NCBI RefSeq assembly: GCF_000159135.1
Contig: NZ_GG667520.1
Coordinates: forward strand, 45,833 to 90,096
From: Corynebacterium striatum ATCC 6940
Lineage (GTDB): Bacteria; Actinomycetota; Actinomycetes; Mycobacteriales; Mycobacteriaceae
DNA: 44,264 bases
Direction of reading: 5' to 3'
The notes under the pieces are model-generated. The model was not told the DNA's origin, made no database searches, and saw only the letters and a list, made by a program, of their open reading frames with translations. The position numbers and the translations under genes are program-made. The number at the start of each line of letters is the position of its first letter. The stretch's first letter is position 1. Positions 1 to 8,644 of the stretch are shown piece by piece.

Positions 1-2379
1 ATTCTTTATGACTGGCTTTTGAAACAGGGAATGTGGGGGCCAGTTGCGGAAACTATTGCGAGTGTCGTCGAGTCGCACCACGGAATTCCTGCCAGAACAG
101 TGGATTACGACAGGGCTCGCGCAATTCTCCGTGAGTACCCAGAGAACTGGTTGTTAGTTCAGGCTGCTGTTATTGAAGCAATGGCCGATGCCACTGAGGT
201 GAAGCCGATCATAGGAAAGATTCAATCAGAGCTGTTTGTACCTACGATCCAACTGATTACAGGACTGGTCATTGCTGCTGACTGGTGTGCGTCAAATGAA
301 CGGGCTTTTCCATATGTTTTCGATTGTGAACAAGAGCAACGGGTTCAGGATGGGCTGGCGTCGATTGGGTTTGCAGGCTTGTGGAACGCTTCTAAGACAA
401 TGAAACCTGACGTTGCGGAGTACTTTGCTGCGGCCTTTGGTTGGCCTGATGAGTGGGATCCGCGGCCCATTCAACAGCGGGCTTTTGCCCTGGCCCGCGG
501 ATCCGATGGGGCTTCACTGCACATTATTGAAGCGTCTACTGGTAGCGGTAAAACGGAGGCAGCTTTAGCCGCAGCACATGCGTACGCAGAAAAGCATGGT
601 TGCCATGGGGTAGTTTTCGCTGCGCCGACGATGGCTACAGCTAATGGCCTCTTCAACAGGGTGATTCAGTGGGCACAGAATGTCGTTCCCGCAGGTGATA
701 CGACTGCGGCCTACCTTGCACATTCGATGAATAGCTTGGTCAAGGAGTATCAGAGACTGCGAGTTAAAGGAGTCAGCACCGATACTTCGGGTAATGGGAG
801 CGTCACCGCGATGGAATGGTTCGCTTCTCCCAAGAAGGGGCTGCTCTCTAACTTCGCTGTGTCGACAGTAGACCAAGTTTTGATGATGGCATTGCAATCC
901 CGCCACAACATGCTTCGCCACCTTGGTCTTGCCGGAAAAGTCGTCATTATTGACGAGGTCCATGCATATGATTCGTTTACGAGTGCGTATTTAGAGTCGA
1001 CCTTGAAATGGCTCGCTTGGTATGAGGTACCGGTCATCTTGTTGTCGGCGACTTTGCCGGTAGATAAGAAGGAAAGTCTGGTGCAAGCCTATCGTTCAGT
1101 TCTGGGCGAAGAGGACTGGGAGTCGGTAAGCGATGGGTATCCGCTACTTACGATTGCGGATGCAAATGGAGTGCGTGAGGAATCACTCGATATCGGCCCT
1201 AATGAGATTCACGCGGACGTGTCCGTGATTGGAGACACTGATCGTGAGCTCTTAACGTTGTGCGAGGAGTTACTCACTGATGGAGGTTGCGCGCTTGTCG
1301 TGTGCAATACCGTCCGGCGAGCGCAGAATTCCTATTCGATGCTGGTAAAAAAGTTCCCAGACGAGGTTGAACTGCATCATGCAGCTTTCATCGCGCATGA
1401 GCGCGCGGTGAAGGAGGGCAAGATGCTTCAACAACTTGGACCAGAGGCTAGGCGCGGGAGGTCTCGCCCGTATCGACGTATTTATGTTGCTACCCAGGTG
1501 GTCGAGCAATCTTTGGATATTGACGTCGACGTCATGATTTCTGACATGGCGCCTATCGATCTGCTCGTTCAACGCGCTGGCCGCCTGCACCGTCACCAGC
1601 GGCCACTGGAAGATCGGCCTGAAAAACTGCGTCGCGCCCGCCTCTTCATAAGAGGGGCAGAGGGATGGGACGAGATGCCCGTTTTCGACTCTGGCACGGC
1701 CGCTATTTATGACCCTGCAGTACTTCTAGCTTCTGCTGCTGCGGTTTCACGGAAGTGGCTGAGTGAGGGATATCGGCGCCCAGAGGACATTGCTGGCATA
1801 GTCCGCGGTACTTACGCAACGGTCGCTGATCCAGAGTCACCAGTGGCGGACTGGCAGCCTGCATGGGACGAGGCGAGAGAAGAAAGCCGCAAGCTACAAA
1901 ACTTGGCAATCAATCGATCGGAGACGTTCCGTTATCCGGATCCCGACGTAGGCAATTATCGTGCACTTTTTGCACGTTACTTTGAGTCTAAGGGGTCAGC
2001 TGTGGATAAGGAAGAAGCAGCTATTGCTCAAGTTAGAGACGCTGATCCGACCATCGAAGTTATTCCTATCGAGACGGGGGACTTCGGGTATCGCCCATGG
2101 GGAACAGAAAGTGAGTACGTGCTCGACGACGAGAGTCCGGAGTTTTCATTGGCCCGACATCTCGCCGGCGCTACCGTTCGACTCCCCACCCGGATGAGCA
2201 AGCACGAATCTGTATTCGACCGAGTAATCGATCAACTTGAAAAAGAAACCCCTGTTGGGTGGGTAGACAGCTTTCTCCTTAAGAACAAAGTTGCACTGCG
2301 GCTGGATTCTACTGGGGAGGCAAACATTGCTGGTTTCGATGTGAAGTATTCGCCGGAACTGGGCTTGGAGGTGAAATAG
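1..2379 (+). CDS. cas3: CRISPR-associated nuclease/helicase Cas3 (5' end outside window)
   Basis: Cas3 is recruited by the Cascade-crRNA complex to the R-loop, where it nicks, unwinds and degrades target DNA. The frame is open through base 1, so the true start and the first HD-domain motifs (H and HD) lie outside. The end of the HD domain is visible as SHHG (about 73-84) and AADW (about 274-285). The SF2 helicase follows: Walker A STGSGKTE near 532-558, DEVH near 952-963, SATLP near 1045, and motif VI QRAGRLHRH near 1570-1600. About 790 residues are seen, which fits a roughly 900-residue single-chain HD-helicase Cas3. A TTG at 19 is in frame but is only an internal codon. It is the first gene of the cas run and is separated from cas8e by a 109-nt gap that probably carries its own promoter. 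Confidence 0.96.
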   Translation: MLYDWLLKQGMWGPVAETIASVVESHHGIPARTVDYDRARAILREYPENWLLVQAAVIEAMADATEVKPIIGKIQSELFVPTIQLITGLVIAADWCASNERAFPYVFDCEQEQRVQDGLASIGFAGLWNASKTMKPDVAEYFAAAFGWPDEWDPRPIQQRAFALARGSDGASLHIIEASTGSGKTEAALAAAHAYAEKHGCHGVVFAAPTMATANGLFNRVIQWAQNVVPAGDTTAAYLAHSMNSLVKEYQRLRVKGVSTDTSGNGSVTAMEWFASPKKGLLSNFAVSTVDQVLMMALQSRHNMLRHLGLAGKVVIIDEVHAYDSFTSAYLESTLKWLAWYEVPVILLSATLPVDKKESLVQAYRSVLGEEDWESVSDGYPLLTIADANGVREESLDIGPNEIHADVSVIGDTDRELLTLCEELLTDGGCALVVCNTVRRAQNSYSMLVKKFPDEVELHHAAFIAHERAVKEGKMLQQLGPEARRGRSRPYRRIYVATQVVEQSLDIDVDVMISDMAPIDLLVQRAGRLHRHQRPLEDRPEKLRRARLFIRGAEGWDEMPVFDSGTAAIYDPAVLLASAAAVSRKWLSEGYRRPEDIAGIVRGTYATVADPESPVADWQPAWDEAREESRKLQNLAINRSETFRYPDPDVGNYRALFARYFESKGSAVDKEEAAIAQVRDADPTIEVIPIETGDFGYRPWGTESEYVLDDESPEFSLARHLAGATVRLPTRMSKHESVFDRVIDQLEKETPVGWVDSFLLKNKVALRLDSTGEANIAGFDVKYSPELGLEVK

Positions 2380-2488
2380 GATCGTGAGTCGAGACAACTT
2401 TATAAAGTCCAACTGGAGAACCCGAGGCCCGCCCTGAAAATCGTGATTTAGGTCCCAAATAAATCTCTATCGCTTTTAAGGAGGAAAG
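2380..2488 (+). promoter_or_regulatory. cas3-cas8e intergenic region, probable Cascade promoter and RBS
   Basis: This is the only real gap among the cas genes, which otherwise overlap or abut. It holds a perfect 12-bp palindrome ACTTTATAAAGT at 2397-2408 containing a -10-like TATAAA (2401-2406 region), and a strong ribosome binding site AAGGAGG at 2478-2484 placed 4 nt before the cas8e ATG. In E. coli a separate promoter also drives Cascade from the cas3-cas8e gap. That the same holds here, and that the palindrome is an operator, is inference. Confidence 0.45.
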
Positions 2489-4177
2489 ATGTCACGCGAA
2501 GACAGTGATGTGTTCTCATTACTCGATGAACCGTGGATTGCGGCTGTCGGCAGTCATGGAGAACCGCTCTTGGTGAGTATTAGACAGATATTCGATGGCA
2601 CACACGACATTGCGGAGCTGCGTGGGGACTCGCCAGCGCAGGATTACGCGGTTCTCCGCGTTTTGCTCGCGATATTTTGGCGGGCACATTCAGTGGCTAA
2701 GCCTGCGGGAAAAACTAAATTCTCTATGGCTGAGTGGTTTGTCAAGGCGAGGGCTGATGCTCTTGAAGGTGCAGCTGACATTAAGGTGCTTTCGTACTTG
2801 GACGGTTATGCAAACCGGTTCAACCTTTTCGATTCCGACCATCCCTTCATGCAGGTCGCTGACCTTCACACAGAGAAGGGATCAGTTTCTCCCATAAACC
2901 GAATCATTCCCGAAGCAGAAAATGAGTTCTTCACGATGCGGGCCGGTAAACCCCTTGAGACGCTCAGTTTCGGAGAGGCTGCGCGCTGGCTTGTGTACGT
3001 TCATGCATACGACTATTCGGGAATCAAATCTGGTGCAGTTGGCGACTCTAGGGTTAAGGGTGGAAGAGGATACCCAATTGGCACGGGGTGGACCGGAATG
3101 ACCGGTGGAACCTATTTGATAGGTGCAAATTTGCGCGAGACTCTGGCGCTGAACACCACTGAGGCGTGCCTACGTACACCAAATGACAAACCAGTGTGGG
3201 AACGCGAGCCCGACACCGCGGCTGAGCGCAATGGAGGAGCTATTCACATTGGTGGTCCAGCAGACCTAGCAACGTGGCAAACTAGGCGAGTTCGGCTTCA
3301 TCGTGAGAACAATGAGGTTGTTGCGGTTCTTGTGAGCAATGGTGACCGTATCCCCGATGCCGGCCTTAACGCATTCGGAGATCCGATGACACCCTACCGC
3401 TACAGTAAGAACCAGTCGAAGAAGGACTTTGTTGCCTTCTATCCGCGTCCATACGATGCGGGAAGAACTATGTGGCGTTCTCTTGAGCCGCTCATTGCGA
3501 TGGAGTCCGATGCGCCATACCTTCGGAGTACTTCTTCAGCAGGGAAGGGAGCGCAAGCCCCGAAACGCCCGGAAATTCTGGATCAGCTCGCATACTACTG
3601 GCGGACAGATGTTCTTCCTCCATCCGTAGCACACGTGGGCATGGTCACCGTGGAATATGGTGCTCAGTCGTCATCGGTGGCGGCGAGTGTCACCGCTCGC
3701 ACCACGTTGAACCTTCCAGTTCTGGAAAATGACGCTGTTCGGCGCGCAGCCCTAAACGCAGCTGATGTCACTCTTAATGCAGCTATTGCGCTTGGACAGT
3801 TTGGCGGAAACTTACTTGTTGCCGCAGGCGGTACCTATGAGTTTCAAGCTGAACCCATGGATTCGGCTCTCGCGCAATTGGAGCCTGCTTTCAATCGGTG
3901 GGTAGCGGGATGGAGTGATAGCCCTGAGCCTAAGGAATACGCAATCGAATGGCAGAAACAAGTGCGGTCTTTCATGCTCTCTCGTGGAGAAGCCATGCTG
4001 CATGCTGCAGGACCGAGAGCGATGATAGGTCGACCCCTTCTCAGCTCGACGACTGAGAAACCGCAAATTGTCACTGCAGCGTCCTATTTTTCATTGTTTG
4101 GCCGGAGGCTCGATAATTCATTGCCGCTCTTGTCGGAAGAATCGAAAAAGAAAGAAATGGTAAACACGAATGACTGA
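2489..4177 (+). CDS. cas8e: Type I-E Cascade large subunit Cas8e (Cse1/CasA)
   Basis: This is the large subunit of the type I-E surveillance complex, which reads the PAM and recruits Cas3. The 562 residues are slightly longer than E. coli Cse1 (502). The N-terminus has the family signature FSLLDEPWIAA followed by a D-x-P-x-Q-x-Y-A-V-L-R-V-L-L block (about residues 47-60). A central tract has the usual FNLFDSDHPFMQ motif near residue 110. The start is fixed by the strong AAGGAGG site 4 nt upstream. The 3' end overlaps cse2 by 8 nt, which points to translational coupling. Sequence divergence is typical for Cas8e, so the assignment rests on the N-terminal motifs plus position between cas3 and cse2. 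Confidence 0.94.
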   Translation: MSREDSDVFSLLDEPWIAAVGSHGEPLLVSIRQIFDGTHDIAELRGDSPAQDYAVLRVLLAIFWRAHSVAKPAGKTKFSMAEWFVKARADALEGAADIKVLSYLDGYANRFNLFDSDHPFMQVADLHTEKGSVSPINRIIPEAENEFFTMRAGKPLETLSFGEAARWLVYVHAYDYSGIKSGAVGDSRVKGGRGYPIGTGWTGMTGGTYLIGANLRETLALNTTEACLRTPNDKPVWEREPDTAAERNGGAIHIGGPADLATWQTRRVRLHRENNEVVAVLVSNGDRIPDAGLNAFGDPMTPYRYSKNQSKKDFVAFYPRPYDAGRTMWRSLEPLIAMESDAPYLRSTSSAGKGAQAPKRPEILDQLAYYWRTDVLPPSVAHVGMVTVEYGAQSSSVAASVTARTTLNLPVLENDAVRRAALNAADVTLNAAIALGQFGGNLLVAAGGTYEFQAEPMDSALAQLEPAFNRWVAGWSDSPEPKEYAIEWQKQVRSFMLSRGEAMLHAAGPRAMIGRPLLSSTTEKPQIVTAASYFSLFGRRLDNSLPLLSEESKKKEMVNTND

Positions 4178-4778
4178 TCAGCTTAGGCGGTCTCGCTTGT
4201 CTTTGGCGGTGAGCAATGCCGCAGAGCGTTTACAGAATGCGTACCTGCAGCACGGAGAGAAGCCTGGTAGCGAGGCCGCAGCAAAGAGCACACTATCAGA
4301 GATGCGTCGGTATGCTGGCCGGAGTCCGGAAAAGGCGCCTCTGGCATTCCAACGGGTCATGAACCTCATGTATCCTGCGCTGCTCGATGAAGAACCTGGA
4401 TTATTTGCAACTCGCGAAGAGGAAGCGGCATTTTATGCATTGACGCTTTTCGCATCGCACATGCAATCTGCTACCCAGCCGGTACATGTAGAAGGATGTA
4501 GTTTCGCACGAGCATGTGGATTGATGTACACCCAGAGTGAATCCGAGTCATTGAAGCCTCGTTTCGACGCTATCTTAACCGCAGCTGGCTATGAGTCGCA
4601 GCTGTATCACGCACGTTCCCTGGTGAGTATTCTTCGTTCAAAGAATATTGGCTTTGACTATGGAGCATTCGCTCAGGATTTGAAGACGTTGCGCAATCCG
4701 AAATTCCGAAATTCCGTTCTCCTTCGATGGGGACGAGATTTTGCCACCGCCCCATTCACTAAAAAGACCGAAAAATAA
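4170..4778 (+). CDS. cse2: Type I-E Cascade small subunit Cse2 (Cas11/CasB)
   Basis: The small alpha-helical Cascade subunit forms the belly dimer that stabilises the R-loop. The protein has 202 residues, within the usual 160-210 range. It is basic and helical, with the typical LRRYAGRSP-like segment near residue 46 and a C-terminal block of RNPKFRNSVLLRWGRDF that matches the conserved end of Cse2. It starts inside cas8e (8-nt overlap) and stops 19 nt before the cas7e start. The family is weakly conserved in sequence, so the C-terminal motif and the position between cas8e and cas7e carry the call. Confidence 0.93.
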   Translation: MTDQLRRSRLSLAVSNAAERLQNAYLQHGEKPGSEAAAKSTLSEMRRYAGRSPEKAPLAFQRVMNLMYPALLDEEPGLFATREEEAAFYALTLFASHMQSATQPVHVEGCSFARACGLMYTQSESESLKPRFDAILTAAGYESQLYHARSLVSILRSKNIGFDYGAFAQDLKTLRNPKFRNSVLLRWGRDFATAPFTKKTEK

Positions 4779-4797
4779 TCAAGAAAGGTTCAATATC

Positions 4798-5943
4798 ATG
4801 TCCCTAACTGTTGACGTCCATGTCCTTCAAACCATCCCACCAAGCCTCATCAACCGTGACGATATGGGCGCACCAAAGTCCGCACGTTATGGTGGTGTTC
4901 AGCGCCAACGTGTCTCGTCGCAAGCATGGAAGCGTGCCGTCCGCCAGGATTTCGCCAAGCGCTTCCCCGCAGAGGTGATGGGTAAGCGCACCCGTCTCGT
5001 GGGAGAACTCATCTGCAAGCGCATCTTCGAAATCACCGAGGAGGCAGGAGAGAAGTGGGAAACCCAGCGTGCGATTGATGGGGTAAAGAACCTCTTTACC
5101 GGTGCCAAGCTGAAGCTCAAGGATGCCAAGAGCAAGAACGACGAGACCGAAGAGGACGCGAAAATCGCATACCCAGAGCTCGGTTACTTGTTGTTCCTGG
5201 GCAACCATCAGATTGATCGTGCCGCTCGCGCCATCATCGATAAAGATGGGGAGAAGTTTAAGAAAAATGAAGCTCAGGCAATTCTTGACACTGAGCACTC
5301 CATTGACATCGCAATGTTTGGCCGTATGGTGGCTGATGACGCTGCTTTCAACGTCGACGCTTCCGTCCAGGTCGCGCACGCGTTGGGTATTCACGAGACT
5401 GAGCCGGAATTCGACTACTTCACGGCAGTCGATGACGCCACTGCTGACAATGAAGAGACAGGTGCAGGCATGATCGGCACTGTACAAATGATGTCTTCAA
5501 CTCTTTATCGCTTCGCATCGGTCGACTTTGAATCCCTTGCTTCCAACCTCAATGACGTGAAAACTGCGGTCGACTCTGCGGCGGCATTCGTGGATTCCTT
5601 CGTCAAATCCCTTCCAACAGGTAAGCAGAACACTTTTGCACACAACACGCTCCCTGAGTTTGTTTATGTCACGATTAGTGACGATCGTTCGGTGTCGTTG
5701 GTCAATGCTTTTGAGGAGCCCGTCGAGGCGGGTGCTGCGGGGCGCAGCAAGCTTGGTGCGGAAAAGCTCGCCCAAGAGGCTATCGAAACTCAGCGAATGT
5801 ATGGACTCAAGCCAACTGCCCAGTTCGTCGCTGGAATTCGCGGACTTGACGGGTATTTCACCGAATTTGCGGACTCAGTCACTATTCCTGAGCTTGAAGA
5901 GCGGGTGGCAGATGTTCTCAACTCCCTCATTTCGGAGAAATAG
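4798..5943 (+). CDS. cas7e: Type I-E Cascade backbone Cas7e (Cse4/CasC)
   Basis: This is the backbone subunit, six copies of which bind the crRNA spacer. It has 381 residues from ATG 4798. A longer in-frame extension reaches back to 4741, but it runs through the end of cse2, while ATG 4798 has an RBS (AGAAAGG, 4782-4788) and gives the canonical N-terminus beginning SLTVDVHVLQTIPPS. The block NRDDMGAPKSARYGG followed by RVSSQAWKRAVR near residue 30 is the strongest Cas7e signature. The C-terminus also fits, with AQFVAGIRGLDGYF. The tight operon context leaves little doubt. Confidence 0.97.
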   Translation: MSLTVDVHVLQTIPPSLINRDDMGAPKSARYGGVQRQRVSSQAWKRAVRQDFAKRFPAEVMGKRTRLVGELICKRIFEITEEAGEKWETQRAIDGVKNLFTGAKLKLKDAKSKNDETEEDAKIAYPELGYLLFLGNHQIDRAARAIIDKDGEKFKKNEAQAILDTEHSIDIAMFGRMVADDAAFNVDASVQVAHALGIHETEPEFDYFTAVDDATADNEETGAGMIGTVQMMSSTLYRFASVDFESLASNLNDVKTAVDSAAAFVDSFVKSLPTGKQNTFAHNTLPEFVYVTISDDRSVSLVNAFEEPVEAGAAGRSKLGAEKLAQEAIETQRMYGLKPTAQFVAGIRGLDGYFTEFADSVTIPELEERVADVLNSLISEK

Positions 5944-5946
5944 AAA

Positions 5947-6645
5947 ATGACTAGCACCTTGCTACTACTTCTTAAAGGTCCCATGCAATCATGGGGCGAT
6001 GATTCCCGCTATAAACAGCGCAAGACGGGACAGGTGCCGACCAAATCAGGGGTGATCGGTATGCTCGCTGCAGCTCTAGGCCGCCGACGAGTCGATCCGA
6101 TTGAAGATCTTGCGGGATTGAGTTTCGGAGTGCGAGTGGACCAACCTGGTACCTTGCTAAAGGATTTCCAGACCGCGCTACCGGAGGGCGCTTCTAACGC
6201 GCAGCTGGTGACCCGCTACTTTCTTAGTGATGCTGTGTTCGTTGCTGCTGTGGAGTCTGAGGAACGAGCCCTCTTAGAGAACATTGAATCAGCTCTGCGA
6301 CGTCCCCGCTTCCCGTTGTTCCTTGGTCGCCGATCGTGTCCTGCGCCAGCTGATCTAGTCCTGGGGATCCGCGATAGTGATTTGATCACAGCTCTGCAAG
6401 GCGAAGAATGGCACGCCTCCAAAAGTCATCGGCAAGCTCGAGCGAGAAACGTTGTATTACCGATACACCGCGACGCAAGAGAAGGGGAGAGAGGAATAGC
6501 ATGCCGCGATGTTCCGATTTCTTTTGCCCAAGAGCATCGGCAGTATGCGTGGCGTGAAGTTGTGCAGGACGCGACAGGCGCTCCGTTTGAGAATCCTCTC
6601 GCTACTAAGTCTGATCCATTTTTTGAAGCGGTGATTCGCGCATGA
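5947..6645 (+). CDS. cas5e: Type I-E Cascade subunit Cas5e (CasD)
   Basis: Cas5e is a RAMP-fold protein that caps the 5' handle of the crRNA and links it to Cas8e. It has 232 residues, close to E. coli CasD (224). The N-terminal beta-strand LLLLLKGPMQSWGDDSRY and the following PTKSGVIGMLAAALG motif (residues about 30-45) are diagnostic. A second family block, RFPLFLGRRSCPAPA, lies near residue 119. The gene starts 3 nt after the cas7e stop, so it probably depends on coupled translation, and it overlaps cas6e by 4 nt (ATGA). Confidence 0.96.
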   Translation: MTSTLLLLLKGPMQSWGDDSRYKQRKTGQVPTKSGVIGMLAAALGRRRVDPIEDLAGLSFGVRVDQPGTLLKDFQTALPEGASNAQLVTRYFLSDAVFVAAVESEERALLENIESALRRPRFPLFLGRRSCPAPADLVLGIRDSDLITALQGEEWHASKSHRQARARNVVLPIHRDAREGERGIACRDVPISFAQEHRQYAWREVVQDATGAPFENPLATKSDPFFEAVIRA

Positions 6646-7301
6646 GTACGTTAACGAAGTTGTATCTCAACCCCTTGAAGCGTGGCGCTGCAAAGCTATT
6701 GGCGAACCCACAAGCGATGCACGCGGCCGTTCGTGGAGCATTTCCACCAGATATCGACGAATCACAGTCGCGGGTGCTGTGGCGCGTGGACCACAGGGAA
6801 CATGAGCATGTTCTTTATATTGTGGGGCCTGAAAAACCGGATGCCCAGCACATCGTTGAGCAGGCTGGCTGGGGCACCCGGCCCGCGCAATCGGCGGACT
6901 ATTCAAGGTTTTTGGAACAGATTGTCAATGGGCAAAAATGGGCTTTTGAATTGGTGGGAAATCCCGTTGAGTCAATCACTATTCCAGGGAAATCGAGGGG
7001 AAAAGTTGTTCCACACGTCACGGCTGCTCAGCAATGCGAGTGGTTATTGAAAAAGTCGATGGCAGCAGGCTTTTCCATCGCAGTCGATGAGAACGAGGAG
7101 CCTATGCTTTCTGTGGTTGAACGTAATAACCTGCGGTTTTCAAAGAGAGATGGTGCTAAACGCGTTTCTCTCCGCACCGCACGGTTCCGTGGGCAACTCG
7201 TAGTCACCAATGCCAAAGCCTTGAATAAGTCGCTCCAGCAAGGAATTGGACGTGCAAGGGCATATGGTTGTGGCCTTTTAACGCTAGCTCCGGCAGAGTA
7301 G
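6642..7301 (+). CDS. cas6e: crRNA-processing endoribonuclease Cas6e (Cse3/CasE)
   Basis: Cas6e cleaves the pre-crRNA at the base of each repeat hairpin and stays bound to the 3' hairpin of the mature crRNA. It has 219 residues. The N-terminus LTKLYLNPLKRG and the likely catalytic histidine in MHAAVRGAF (His27) match the family. The glycine-rich loop LQQGIGRARAYGCGLLTL near the C-terminus is the Cas6e signature. Its substrate is visible downstream, since the array repeat can fold as CCCCGC-GTAA-GCGGGG. It overlaps cas5e by 4 nt and is followed after 12 nt by cas1e, whose RBS overlaps the stop codon. Confidence 0.96.
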   Translation: MSTLTKLYLNPLKRGAAKLLANPQAMHAAVRGAFPPDIDESQSRVLWRVDHREHEHVLYIVGPEKPDAQHIVEQAGWGTRPAQSADYSRFLEQIVNGQKWAFELVGNPVESITIPGKSRGKVVPHVTAAQQCEWLLKKSMAAGFSIAVDENEEPMLSVVERNNLRFSKRDGAKRVSLRTARFRGQLVVTNAKALNKSLQQGIGRARAYGCGLLTLAPAE

Positions 7302-7313
7302 GAAAGTCTGCAA

Positions 7314-8252
7314 ATGGAACCGCAAAAGGTACCTGTTGATCGGCAAGAACTGACGCGCGTGAGTGAGAGAATTTCATTTCTCTACGCTGAGCGTGCCGTG
7401 GTCAACCGGGATAACAATGCACTGACCATTTCGGATCAGAATGGCACGGTACATGTTCCAGCAACCACGCTTGCTGCGTTGTTGCTGGGACCGGGGACTA
7501 AAGTGACATACGCTGCAATGGCTTTGCTGGGCGATACTGGCGTATCTGTTGTGTGGGTGGGAGAAAAGGGCGTGCGTTACTACGCCCACGGACGCCCTCC
7601 TGCCAAGACTTCGCGTTTCGCTGAAGCACAGGCTCGAATTGTTACCAACCAACGGGCCCGTTTGGACTGCGCTCGAGAAATGTATTCCATGCGCTTTCCC
7701 GACGAAGACGTGAGCGGATTAACTATGGCGCAACTACGTGGGCGTGAAGGCGCACGTGTCAAAGCGATTTATCGTAAGTATGCAGATCTCTATGGAGTTT
7801 ATTGGGATCGGCGGCGTTACGACCCGAATGACTTTGCTGGTGGCGATCCTATTAATCAAGCACTCACCGTGGCGAATGCTGCGTTGTATGGTGTGTCTCA
7901 AGCGGTGATTACGGCCTTAGGTTTTGTCCCTGCACTGGGTGTGGTTCATAACGGCACGGACCGTGCTTTTGTGTATGACATCGCTGATCTCTACAAAGCG
8001 GAGGTTTCGATCCCAGCTGCTTTCGCAGCAGCCTCTGAGCCAAGGAACGATATTAGCGGACAGGTTCGCCGACTAGTTCGGGATGCAATCATTGAAAAAC
8101 GGCTATTGCCACGGATCGTAAAGGACCTCTATCGCCTAATGGGAGTGGACAATAGCGCCGAGTCAATCGATGTAGAGCTGCTTTTGTGGAACGAACTTGA
8201 AAATATTGCGGCTGGTACTAATTGGTCAGACTTTGATCGGAGTTCTCCATGA
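7314..8252 (+). CDS. cas1: CRISPR integrase Cas1e
   Basis: Cas1 is the catalytic subunit of the Cas1-Cas2 integrase that inserts new spacers at the leader end. It has 312 residues. The metal-binding triad can be placed as Glu145 (in LRGREG), His212 (in GVVHNG) and Asp225 (in YDIADLYK). All are exactly four positions after the E. coli I-E residues 141, 208 and 221, so the enzyme looks intact. Other family blocks are RISFLYAERAVVNRD near the N-terminus and VYWDRRRYDP near residue 162. The RBS GGAAAG lies at 7301-7306. The gene overlaps cas2 by 4 nt. Confidence 0.97.
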   Translation: MEPQKVPVDRQELTRVSERISFLYAERAVVNRDNNALTISDQNGTVHVPATTLAALLLGPGTKVTYAAMALLGDTGVSVVWVGEKGVRYYAHGRPPAKTSRFAEAQARIVTNQRARLDCAREMYSMRFPDEDVSGLTMAQLRGREGARVKAIYRKYADLYGVYWDRRRYDPNDFAGGDPINQALTVANAALYGVSQAVITALGFVPALGVVHNGTDRAFVYDIADLYKAEVSIPAAFAAASEPRNDISGQVRRLVRDAIIEKRLLPRIVKDLYRLMGVDNSAESIDVELLLWNELENIAAGTNWSDFDRSSP

Positions 8253-8581
8253 TGGTGCTCGTCGTTACTGCATGTCCCGCCGGCCTGCGCGGTGACCTTA
8301 CTAAGTGGTTACTTGAGATTTCACCTGGGGTGTTTGTGGGTCGTCCATCAGGGCGCATTCGTGATCTGTTGTGGGAACGTTGCGTAAGTTTGTGCAAAGA
8401 TGGCCGCGCTATTTTGGTTTTTAGCTCCGATAATGAGCAGGGGTTGGATTTTCGCGTTCATCGCCATGAGTGGGAGCCTGTGGATTTTGATGGTGTCACC
8501 CTCATGCGAAGAACCACTGCGCCATCAAAAGCTCAACGCCGTACCGGCTGGAGCGCTGCCCGAAATGCTCGTCGACACTGA
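8249..8581 (+). CDS. cas2: CRISPR adaptation protein Cas2e
   Basis: Cas2e is the structural core of the type I-E Cas1-Cas2 integrase. It has 110 residues, against 94 in E. coli. The N-terminus MVLVVTACPAGLRGDLTKWL is typical of I-E Cas2, as are the following SPGVFVGRPSGRIRDLLW and the late GLDFRVHRHEWEPVDFDG block. The start overlaps the end of cas1 by 4 nt, and a second ATG follows at once (8252). The extra C-terminal residues are basic (QRRTGWSAARNARRH). It is the last cas gene and is followed by the leader. Confidence 0.95.
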   Translation: MMVLVVTACPAGLRGDLTKWLLEISPGVFVGRPSGRIRDLLWERCVSLCKDGRAILVFSSDNEQGLDFRVHRHEWEPVDFDGVTLMRRTTAPSKAQRRTGWSAARNARRH

Positions 8582-8644
8582 CCGTTACACCATAAGTCGG
8601 ATCTGCTAGCCTCGTTTTTGGCTCTTCCACGCTGGTCAGTAAGT
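8582..8644 (+). promoter_or_regulatory. CRISPR leader
   Basis: These 63 nt separate the cas2 stop from the first perfect repeat, and the degenerate repeat is at the opposite end, so this is the leader and the array is read on the plus strand. It contains a -10-like element in TGCTAGCCT near 8603-8611 and a short T-run (GTTTTTGG). No further motif can be assigned from one copy. It is short, so part of the integration signal could lie inside cas2. Confidence 0.6.

Noticed and set aside
4741..4797. N-terminal extension of cas7e
   Set aside because: It reads through the end of cse2 and lacks family similarity; ATG 4798 has an RBS and the canonical N-terminus.
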